From the NCBI GenBank assembly GCA_964472545.1, contig CAYYNP010000114.1, positions 1 through 27,864 on the forward strand: a DNA stretch of 27,864 nucleotides, in the 5' to 3' direction. The position numbers and the translations under genes were made by a program. Origin of the DNA: CAYYNP01 sp964472545. GTDB taxonomy: Bacteria > Planctomycetota > Planctomycetia > Pirellulales > Thermoguttaceae. Positions 7,892 through 14,407 of the stretch are shown one piece after another (positions within the stretch are counted from its first letter, which is position 1; every line of letters starts with the position of its first letter). The notes under the pieces are model-generated. The model made no database searches. It worked only from the letters and a program-made list of their open reading frames with translations, and was not told the DNA's origin.

Positions 7892-9079
7892 TCAATGCTG
7901 GTGCCCGTGACCCTGGTGCAGGATCTCTTGCTTCAGTTCGGAGTAGAGTTCGTAGTTGCCCTGGGTGACGACCTCTTGGTCGACCAGCAGCCCCTGTTCG
8001 ATCTGGCGGTCGTCTCCCTCGCGATCGCCGACCTCGACGAAGCGGCGGCGGAAGTAGTCCTTCTCTTTGAGGAAGACGAACTTGCGGCCACGCTCTTCCA
8101 GCACGGCGGCCTCCGGCACAACCAGCATCTCACACCCGCCGTTCAGCAGCACGTCGACCTTGGCGAACATGCCCGGTTTGAGCAGCATCTCGCCGTTGTC
8201 GACTTCCGCCCGAACGGTGATCGTACGGGTGGCTTCATCGACCACGTCGCCAATGTAGGTCACTTGCCCACGGAACGTCTTCTCCGGATACGCGGTCACC
8301 ACGACGTCGACGCCCTGGCCAACCCTCACGCGTTCCAAGTCCTTCTCGAAGACCTGAGCGTCGACCCAAAGGGTCTGCAAGTCGATCACGGTGAGGATCT
8401 CGGTCAACTGGTCGACCAGGGCACCGAGCACGGCCTTGCTGGTGACGACCTTGCCGGCGATCGGGGAACTGAGTGTGATCGAAGGGTGGATCTGGTGCGT
8501 CTCGATCATCTCGGCCACGTCATCCTCCGTGAACCCCAGCACGTGTAGGCTCTTCTCGGCGGCCTCTCGGGCGTGTACGGCGATAGTGTGGGCAGCCTCT
8601 GCCGCCAGCCGGTTCTTGCCGATGCCGATGCCGTCCGCTTCGAGTTGCTTCTCGCGGGCGAGCGTCTCCTTGGCCAATTCGAGATCGGCAATCGTTTTGA
8701 AGAACGCGGATTTCGCTTCGCCGACTTCGTGACACTCCAGCGTGACCAGCGGGTCGCCTTGGCCGACCGTGTCGCCCACCTTCACGTGGAGCTGCGACAC
8801 CCTGGCGGAGAACGCGTGGCTGATGATCGCCGTTTGCTGTTGCGGTGCAAGTACCTTGCCGCGGGCCGCCAGAATCGACCGGCAAGCCCGATTCTCGACC
8901 CTCGCGATCTCGATCCCCGCCAGGTCCTGCGCCTTCTCCGATAGCCGGACAATATCGGGCTGCTGGGGCGTCTTCCCTTGGTCGTCGGCCACACCGGTAG
9001 GTTCCGTGGTCGCGCTCTGATTGCACTGGACCCCGGTCATCGCCAGCAAGGCGATCAACAACATCGTCATTCTGCTCAT
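7892..9079 (-). CDS. Periplasmic adaptor (CusB/CzcB family) of the RND efflux system
   Basis: The 395-residue membrane-fusion protein links the RND pump to an outer-membrane channel. It has an N-terminal signal or anchor (residues ~1-19) with a Cys at 19 in 'TGVQC'; the Gln before it makes a lipobox doubtful. The barrel-sandwich half-motif 'VKVGDTVGQGDPLVTLE', a helical hairpin, the second lipoyl half ('SPIAGKVVTSKAVLGALVD') and beta-barrel strands ('TYIGDVVDEATRTITVRAEV') follow in order. The C-terminus ends HQGHGHQH, a likely metal-binding tail. ATG 9079 has AGAAGG 7 nt upstream. It is the first gene of the adaptor-pump operon and is preceded by a candidate operator-promoter at 9192-9238. 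Confidence 0.9.
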   Translation of the reverse strand: MSRMTMLLIALLAMTGVQCNQSATTEPTGVADDQGKTPQQPDIVRLSEKAQDLAGIEIARVENRACRSILAARGKVLAPQQQTAIISHAFSARVSQLHVKVGDTVGQGDPLVTLECHEVGEAKSAFFKTIADLELAKETLAREKQLEADGIGIGKNRLAAEAAHTIAVHAREAAEKSLHVLGFTEDDVAEMIETHQIHPSITLSSPIAGKVVTSKAVLGALVDQLTEILTVIDLQTLWVDAQVFEKDLERVRVGQGVDVVVTAYPEKTFRGQVTYIGDVVDEATRTITVRAEVDNGEMLLKPGMFAKVDVLLNGGCEMLVVPEAAVLEERGRKFVFLKEKDYFRRRFVEVGDREGDDRQIEQGLLVDQEVVTQGNYELYSELKQEILHQGHGHQH

Positions 9080-9191
9080 CAGACACCTTCTGGGTCATTA
9101 GGCCGTATCGATCGGAAGCCGGGCGAGTGCTTGGCGGGCTCCCTTCAGCGACGCCAACTGAGGGAGAGGCTTCTGCCCGACACGACTCAGG

Positions 9192-9233
9192 TGAGACGCA
9201 TTCTCAATTAGAATAGCATCCGGCTGAGACTCA
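9192..9233. promoter_or_regulatory. Candidate repressor operator: two related palindromes
   Basis: TGAGA-CGCAT-TCTCA lies at 9192-9206, over the predicted transcription start. TGAG-A-CTCA lies at 9225-9233, inside the predicted -35/-10 spacer. Both belong to a direct repeat TGAGAC(G/T)CATTC whose copies start 33 nt apart, close to three helical turns. The inverted-repeat form resembles Fur-family boxes, but no regulator gene is in the window. Confidence 0.45.
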
Positions 9234-9238
9234 TTCAA
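9210..9238 (-). promoter_or_regulatory. Candidate sigma70-type promoter of the adaptor-pump operon
   Basis: On the minus strand TTGAAT (9238-9233) is followed after exactly 17 nt by TATTCT (9215-9210). Each hexamer matches four of six consensus bases. Transcription would start near 9203, giving a leader of about 124 nt before the ATG at 9079. Confidence 0.45.
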
Positions 9239-9273
9239 CCCCCCTAAGCATCAGGGATCTGGCACTTATGGAG

Positions 9274-9301
9274 GGTAGCCACGTAGATCACGTGGACTAC
9301 C
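9274..9301 (-). terminator. Stem-loop downstream of the outer-membrane protein gene
   Basis: GGTAG-CCACGT pairs with ACGTGG-(A)-CTACC around a 5-nt loop, giving 11 pairs with one bulge. It lies about 75 nt past the stop at 9375 on that gene's strand. No U-run follows, so termination is only possible. Confidence 0.4.
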
Positions 9302-9374
9302 GTAGACATGGGATCTGCCCCCGTTTCCAAGAGGCTGAATGCCACGTACGCAGCCGCGTGATAGGATTCGGGGC

Positions 9375-10277
9375 CTATCGCCGAACCGCGAAGCCCACGC
9401 CCGTGAAGTAATCGCCCGACGCGTCGTTCAGCCCCGTGCCTGCCCGCCAGTCGAGTTGCAGGTTCGGCGTGACAAGGTAGGTGAAGCCACCGTTGTAGAA
9501 GTGCTGCGTGGGGGAACCGAGGGCGTCGTCGAAGTCGAGCATGATCCACTCGTGGTACATTCCGATCCGATCCGTGAGGCCGATGCCCAAGGCGATCGAC
9601 TGCGTGAAGAGGTTGAAGTAGGCGTCGGCGGACGGGGCGGAGAAGATGCCCGTATTGCCTCCGATCGACAGGCAGTCGGTCAACTCCCAGCTATACGCGC
9701 TCACCACCGAAGCACCGACCCGATCCGTGTCGACCTCCGTGTCGCCGATCGGCGCGGTGACTCCGCAAATGACAGCGAATTCGGGCGTCCAACCCTGCTG
9801 GTCGGTAAGCTGGAGCTTGAAGCCTACGTCGAGTCCCGTTCCACCGCGCGTTTCGGTCGACACGTTGGTAGCGATCACCGTTTCGGTGACGGAAACGTGG
9901 CCCACCCAGCCGATCCGCAGCTCCAGACAGTCGGTCAGTCCGTATCGCAGCAGCAGTTCGGGCAAGACGTGCTCTTCCGTTTCGATGCCTCCGGCGCGGT
10001 CGTGACCATAGGTGTAGCCGCCTTCGATCTGTAGCCGCCGGTAGCCCACCACCGAACTGGCCTCGGTGAAGTCGGGCCGGTCGGTCACCAGGGCGTCGTC
10101 GTAATCTTGCCCGCGAACGATCCGGTTCGGGTCGAGCCAGTCGGCCGCTTCGCGCGTCAGCGGGCTCGACTGTCCGAAGCCCGGATCGAAGTCGGTCGCC
10201 CACGACGCCGAGGCGGCGCTCGGCACGGCCACGGCCGCAACCGTCACGATTGCGGTCAGCAGGTATTGACGTTTCAT
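9375..10277 (-). CDS. Outer-membrane beta-barrel protein (MetA-pathway/'transporter' type)
   Basis: The 300-residue product has a signal peptide (residues 1-24, 'AAVAVPSAASAS'). It then shows repeated amphipathic strands and ends in '...GVGFAVRR'. The 'TDRPDFTEASSVV' segment (residues 65-77), followed by 'LQIEGGYTY' and 'ELLLRYGLTDCLELRIGW', is the hallmark of the porin-like family often annotated as putative MetA-pathway-of-phenol-degradation or simply 'transporter'. ATG 10277 is chosen because it directly precedes the signal peptide; the ribosome site there is weak. It sits between the metal efflux operon and a ZIP transporter, which suggests a role at the outer membrane in ion or solute passage. 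That role is inference only. Confidence 0.75.
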   Translation of the reverse strand: MKRQYLLTAIVTVAAVAVPSAASASWATDFDPGFGQSSPLTREAADWLDPNRIVRGQDYDDALVTDRPDFTEASSVVGYRRLQIEGGYTYGHDRAGGIETEEHVLPELLLRYGLTDCLELRIGWVGHVSVTETVIATNVSTETRGGTGLDVGFKLQLTDQQGWTPEFAVICGVTAPIGDTEVDTDRVGASVVSAYSWELTDCLSIGGNTGIFSAPSADAYFNLFTQSIALGIGLTDRIGMYHEWIMLDFDDALGSPTQHFYNGGFTYLVTPNLQLDWRAGTGLNDASGDYFTGVGFAVRR

Positions 10278-10402
10278 AACGAGCTCACTTTTCGGCGGTT
10301 TTCGTCGGAACAAGACGCACAGGCCCTGTTTCAGGATCGCCCGTTCGGACTGGAGCAATCGAGACAAACGGACCAACCGGGCGTGCCGTGAGGGTGCCCG
10401 GA

Positions 10403-10430
10403 CGGAATAACCGGTACAAGCGATAGAATT
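10403..10430. promoter_or_regulatory. Repeated motif shared with the efflux-channel upstream region
   Basis: CGGAATAACCGGTACAA at 10403-10419 matches CGGAACAGACGATACAA at 3069-3085 in 13 of 17 positions, and both are followed by GCGA. Each looks like loose 8-9-nt units of the form CGRWACAA. One copy lies upstream of each of the two outer-membrane protein genes. Its function is unknown. Confidence 0.25.
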
Positions 10431-10443
10431 CGACGGGAGAAAG

Positions 10444-10504
10444 GGGACAGGTACACTTTGCCGGAACGGCCCGTAGGGTGCTTCGCACAAAACGGCCCTG
10501 TCCC
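10444..10504. repeat. REP-like intergenic inverted repeat
   Basis: GGGACAGG (10444-10451) pairs with CCTGTCCC (10497-10504). Inside them, AACGGCCC occurs twice in direct orientation (10465-10472 and 10491-10498). The element lies between the ZIP transporter stop and the start of the outer-membrane protein gene. From memory, GGGGACAG-type intergenic palindromes recur in planctomycete genomes; this has not been checked. Confidence 0.5.
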
Positions 10505-10518
10505 ACTTTACGGCCGCC

Positions 10519-11418
10519 TCACATCATCATCAGCAGGCTCAGTGCCATCACGGCCATGCCGGCCAGCAGCCCGAAGAGGCTGTCGTGGCCTTTGCCGTAG
10601 GCCCGGCTGGTGGGCAGCAGTTCGTCGAGGCTGATGTAGACCATGATCCCGGCCACTCCGCCGAAGAGAATCCCCATCACCTGGGGTGGAATGACACCGC
10701 CCTCGCCGCCGAGGAATATCCGCAGCCCCATGTAAGCGATGATCGCACCCACCGGCTCGGCCAGGCCGCTGAGAAATGAGTACATGAACGCCTTCTTGCG
10801 GTTGCCGGTGGCGTAGAAGATGGGCACCGAGACGCTGATGCCCTCGGGGATGTTGTGCAGGGCGATGGCCACGGCGATGGCCACGCCCAGGCCCGGGTCA
10901 TCGAGGGCCGCCAGAAACGTGGCCAGCCCCTCCGGGAAGTTGTGGATCGCGATGGCCAAGGCCGTGAAGAGCCCCATCCGCATGAGTTTGCGGTCATGGA
11001 CACGGTGGTCATGGGCCCCCGGAGCGGCGTGCTTAGGGTCGGCCGCAATCGCGTCGAAGTCGGGCATGGGGGCGGACGGGTCGTGCAGCGGGGCCGTCTC
11101 TTGTTCGGTGTGCGTTTCGTGCGGGTTCTCTGCCGAGGGGATCACGTTGTCGATGATCCCGATCAGCAGGATCCCCCCAAAGAACGAAGCGACGTTGAGC
11201 CAAGCGCCCCACTCCGGGTAGGCCTCGGTCAGTGCGTCGGCGCCCTTGTAGAAGATCTCCACAAACGAAACGTAGAGCATCACGCCGGCAGAGAAACCGG
11301 TCGCCACGGACAAGAACCGGTAGTTCGTTCGCTTGGCAAAGAACGCGATCGCGCTGCCGATGCCGGTGGCCATACCGGCGAAAACGGTCAGCCCCAGGGC
11401 TATCCAGACTTCGCTCAT
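10519..11418 (-). CDS. zupT: ZIP-family divalent metal transporter, ZupT-like
   Basis: The 299-residue inner-membrane transporter brings Zn2+ or other divalent metals into the cytoplasm. It has about eight membrane helices. The two signature ZIP helices are visible as 'AIAIHNFPEGLATF' and 'AIALHNIPEGISVSVPI', with the metal-binding HNxPEG in each. The loop before them is expanded and His/Asp-rich ('HETHTEQE', 'HAAPGAHDHRVHDRK'), making the protein about 40 residues longer than E. coli ZupT. ATG 11418 is preceded by GAGGGGA. The GH89 gene ends 39 nt upstream on the same strand, so the two may share a transcript. Family call is firm; the preferred ion is not known. Confidence 0.92.
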   Translation of the reverse strand: MSEVWIALGLTVFAGMATGIGSAIAFFAKRTNYRFLSVATGFSAGVMLYVSFVEIFYKGADALTEAYPEWGAWLNVASFFGGILLIGIIDNVIPSAENPHETHTEQETAPLHDPSAPMPDFDAIAADPKHAAPGAHDHRVHDRKLMRMGLFTALAIAIHNFPEGLATFLAALDDPGLGVAIAVAIALHNIPEGISVSVPIFYATGNRKKAFMYSFLSGLAEPVGAIIAYMGLRIFLGGEGGVIPPQVMGILFGGVAGIMVYISLDELLPTSRAYGKGHDSLFGLLAGMAVMALSLLMMM

Positions 11419-11457
11419 CCTTTCCCCTCACTTCCGTTGGGGGCCTGCGCTGCGTGG

Positions 11458-14109
11458 CTACTGCCCGAACGCCATCACCTCCACCAGATGCCGGCCGGAG
11501 TTGGCCGAATTGTGCGTCTGCGTTATCCGTATGAATCGTACCGGCCGCGGGTCGAACTTGCACAGATATCCTTCGGCGGTCGAGAGCTCCGAGTTTTCCG
11601 GCCGATCGGCCGCCTTATCCCATGCTTCGCCGTCGAGCGACGTTTCCACGGTGAATCCGTAGTGACGCCCGTCGCCATAGTAGCCGACGACCACCACCCG
11701 GGCAACGGGAACCGGCTTCTGCAAATCGACGCACCACCAGGCCGGCCCGGGATTCTGGGCCACGTCGGTGGCCCAGAAACGGTCGGTGTTGTTGCTCCAG
11801 CCGTCGTTGGCCAGCCGGGCAGGATACGGCGGCAGCGCGTGTGAGCAAGTAACGGGTTTGCCGGTGGTCAGGCTGACGGCGTTGGGGCGAAACGCCTTGC
11901 CGTACTTCGCCCATAGCCGCCCGGCAACGGCCAGGCTATCGCCATGCGCCTCGGTCGGATAGACGTCACGCCGATCGGACCACGCAGCCATCCACTGCCG
12001 CAATTCACCGCCGAACTGCTTCGCGTCGAAAGGCTCTCCCGTGCGCAGCGACTCTTCCAATTCCTTGAAATACCACTCCCACCGCCGCAGGTAGTATCCA
12101 CGCAGCATGCCCGCCCATTCCTTACGCGCGTAGTCGTCAATCGCCGGGCCTTCTCCCCAAAGCGTCAGCACGCGGCGGGCGTTGAACTCGCATTGGGCCC
12201 GCTCGGCGTCGGTTTCGCCCCATCGCTTGGCGTCTTCCAGCCAGCAGCCCAACAGGAACTCCTCGCGCGTGGCCAGCAACTCGTCCATGTCGCGGATCAG
12301 CCCGAGGAAATCGTCGACAGCCGCTCGAAAGGCCTCGCGGTCCTCCGCCCGGTGGGCCGCGGCGACCTTTTGATGCAGCGTTGCCGCATGGTTCGAGAGT
12401 ACCTGCCGCGCAACGTTCACCAAATCGAATCGGTAGGTGTCGACCTCGCCCAACTCGCCGGAGGCGTCGAGCAGGTGACGCCAGGCTTGAGCCAAGCGCG
12501 CGTTGTCGTACGGAGCGCCCCGGGCAGCGCCAAGGTTGGGAACGTGATCGATGATCGACCGCGTGCGGCAGGGGGCGCTGTAGACGACCTCGCGGAGGAT
12601 CTGCCAGGCGGCGACGGCATCTTCGTCGCGCCGGCCATAGCGATGCTGCGCGTACTTGGCAATCCACGCACTCAAGTCGACCGGGCCGTCCTGCCAGGCC
12701 CTTTCGAACATCAGGTCGTAGGCCACCGGGTTGTAGCAGAGCCCTTCGTTGACCGTCCCCAAGCCGGCCAGCCGGCCGCGCTCGGGGTTCTCCCTCGCCT
12801 CGGCCAGGCCGGCGTTGTTTCGCGGCAGCGCCCCGCCGAGGTGTACGGCCCGGCCAAAACTCTGCACGTTGCACCACAGCCACGGCTTGCCGCAAAACGC
12901 CTCGGTTTGGTCCCACATCGGCCGCGATTCACAGAATAGATCGAGCAGCACCATCCGGTCGTCGTCGATCGCGTCGAGGAACGCCTGGAAGCGGGGCTGC
13001 GTCCAGAACGAACGCTGGTACATAAACGCCCAGCCCTGCAGCACCCACACGGCCCGTTGGTCGCTGGCGGCCATGCCGTCGTAGATCGCCCGGCTGAGCT
13101 GGCGGAGGTAATCCAGTTCGCCGCTGGGCGGCGTCATCTCGATGAACGTGTCGGCGGCGTAGTAGTGGTCCGTGCCAAACCGCTTGGTCTGCTCCTCCAT
13201 GAACATCCCGGCGACTTTCGGAAACAGCGGATCGAGCGGGTCGAGCAGATGCGTCTTCCACTCGATCCAGTGGATGGTGTGGAGCTTGGCGTCGGGAAAC
13301 TTCTTGCCGATCGCCGCCGGCACGTGGCCGGTGAAGCCCTGCAACACGGGCGTCATACCCAGTTGCCGTTGCCGCGCGAGGATCTTCTGCTGGAGTGCCT
13401 CATGGCGCCGGATCCAACTCTGCGGCAGCGGCCCGCCCCAGCCGTCCAAACAGCCCATCCACTGAAACGGCAGAAACGGCGGCCCGGCCAGAAACTCTCT
13501 CACCTCCGCGTCGCTCATCCCCAGGCGCTTTCCGACCGCCTGCCAAACGGCTTCCTGGCCGGTGACCGAAAGCGGCAGGTTCACGCCGTTGAGCGCCATC
13601 CAGTCGATCAGCCGTTCCCATTGCGGCCAGTCCCACCACGGCAACGAGTAGCCGAAACAGCAGTAGTTCAAGAAGTACCGATGCTTGGCCCAGGCCGTCT
13701 GCCGCGCCTTCACTGCCGGCAGCGGATCGGGGAGCCGCAACTGATTGCCGTACCACGAAACGTGACAATCGCAGTGGTGCTTCAGGTACCAGTTCAGGCC
13801 CGTGGCCATCGACACGCCGGTGTTTCCTCGGATCACGACCCGTCCGTTACGGGCTTCGATCTCGAAAACGTCGTGGCTGCCATCCGCTGGGCCCTCATCC
13901 GCCGGGATCGCCTCGAACGAGAAGTCGTCCGTGCGTTCGGGCAAGAGCCGTTCCAGCAGGTCCTCTGCGGCGCCCGCCGCGTCGCGTGTCGGGGCGTCGT
14001 CCGCCGTGGCGATGCCGCCGAACGTCAGCAGCACGAGACACGTGGCGATCATCATGCGGGCGCAGATCGCGTTGCCGCCGAAACGAATCGTGGCTGTGTG
14101 CAATGACAT
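11458..14109 (-). CDS. Alpha-N-acetylglucosaminidase (GH89, NAGLU-like) with discoidin-like C-terminal domain
   Basis: The 883-residue secreted enzyme should remove terminal alpha-linked N-acetylglucosamine, as human NAGLU does on heparan sulfate. A signal segment lies at residues ~20-37. The NAGLU plan follows: an N-terminal domain, then a barrel with 'RYFLNYCCFGYSLPWWDW' and 'WMALNGVNLPLSVTGQE'. Two Glu match the human catalytic pair: E324 in 'ADTFIEMTPPS' and E455 in 'VNEGLCYNPVAYDLMFE'. From ~740 to the end is an F5/8-type-C (CBM32-like) module with 'NDGWSNNTDRFWATD' and 'WWCVDLQKPVPVARV', probably sugar-binding. ATG 14109 has AGGAAAG upstream; a longer open frame to 14265 runs through repeat-like DNA and is rejected. 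The ZIP transporter follows 39 nt downstream. Confidence 0.92.
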   Translation of the reverse strand: MSLHTATIRFGGNAICARMMIATCLVLLTFGGIATADDAPTRDAAGAAEDLLERLLPERTDDFSFEAIPADEGPADGSHDVFEIEARNGRVVIRGNTGVSMATGLNWYLKHHCDCHVSWYGNQLRLPDPLPAVKARQTAWAKHRYFLNYCCFGYSLPWWDWPQWERLIDWMALNGVNLPLSVTGQEAVWQAVGKRLGMSDAEVREFLAGPPFLPFQWMGCLDGWGGPLPQSWIRRHEALQQKILARQRQLGMTPVLQGFTGHVPAAIGKKFPDAKLHTIHWIEWKTHLLDPLDPLFPKVAGMFMEEQTKRFGTDHYYAADTFIEMTPPSGELDYLRQLSRAIYDGMAASDQRAVWVLQGWAFMYQRSFWTQPRFQAFLDAIDDDRMVLLDLFCESRPMWDQTEAFCGKPWLWCNVQSFGRAVHLGGALPRNNAGLAEARENPERGRLAGLGTVNEGLCYNPVAYDLMFERAWQDGPVDLSAWIAKYAQHRYGRRDEDAVAAWQILREVVYSAPCRTRSIIDHVPNLGAARGAPYDNARLAQAWRHLLDASGELGEVDTYRFDLVNVARQVLSNHAATLHQKVAAAHRAEDREAFRAAVDDFLGLIRDMDELLATREEFLLGCWLEDAKRWGETDAERAQCEFNARRVLTLWGEGPAIDDYARKEWAGMLRGYYLRRWEWYFKELEESLRTGEPFDAKQFGGELRQWMAAWSDRRDVYPTEAHGDSLAVAGRLWAKYGKAFRPNAVSLTTGKPVTCSHALPPYPARLANDGWSNNTDRFWATDVAQNPGPAWWCVDLQKPVPVARVVVVGYYGDGRHYGFTVETSLDGEAWDKAADRPENSELSTAEGYLCKFDPRPVRFIRITQTHNSANSGRHLVEVMAFGQ

Positions 14110-14142
14110 GGCTTTCCTGTCGGCTGAAGAGTCCCTGGAGTG

Positions 14143-14158
14143 CGGCGACGCGTCGCCG
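14143..14158. repeat. Perfect 16-bp palindrome in a repeat-like segment
   Basis: CGGCGACGCGTCGCCG reads the same on both strands. It lies 33 nt before the ATG of the GH89 gene, in a segment (about 14135-14250) that I recall as resembling intergenic repeats seen in other planctomycetes; that memory is unverified. Confidence 0.5.
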
Positions 14159-14294
14159 TTTTCATTTCTTCGTTCGCGAATCCACGCGTTGTTCCAGTCC
14201 AACGCGAAACCCGGCGGCTGCCACCCCCCATTACCGTACAGAAATCCAAAGCGATGGCAAGTCATCGCACTCCAACGGGGCGTTTCACCTCGGT

Positions 14295-14323
14295 TTGCAC
14301 TCCCGGCGGCGGCTGGCTATTCT
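14295..14323 (+). promoter_or_regulatory. Possible promoter of the ATPase-HflK operon
   Basis: TTGCAC (14295-14300) and TATTCT (14318-14323) are separated by 17 nt, about 85 nt before the ATG at 14408. The -35 match is weak (three of six bases). The -10 hexamer is identical to the one proposed for the efflux operon. Confidence 0.25.
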
Positions 14324-14407
14324 GGACTAGATTGGGCCCGGCCTGTATGCCTCGCTATCGCGGCCGAGCCCCTTTCCCGTCTGGGGCCACTATGCCACGA
14401 GTACACC

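Larger units (their letters stand above)
9080..9374. other. Intergenic region upstream of the efflux adaptor
   Basis: These 295 nt hold no gene. They contain the candidate promoter and operators of the adaptor gene at 9192-9238 and a strong stem-loop at 9274-9301. Confidence 0.7.

Noticed and set aside
13802..14407. Upstream in-frame extension of the ATPase-HflK gene
   Set aside because: It overlaps the GH89 coding region and repeat-like DNA. The protein begins sensibly at ATG 14408, just before the first helix.
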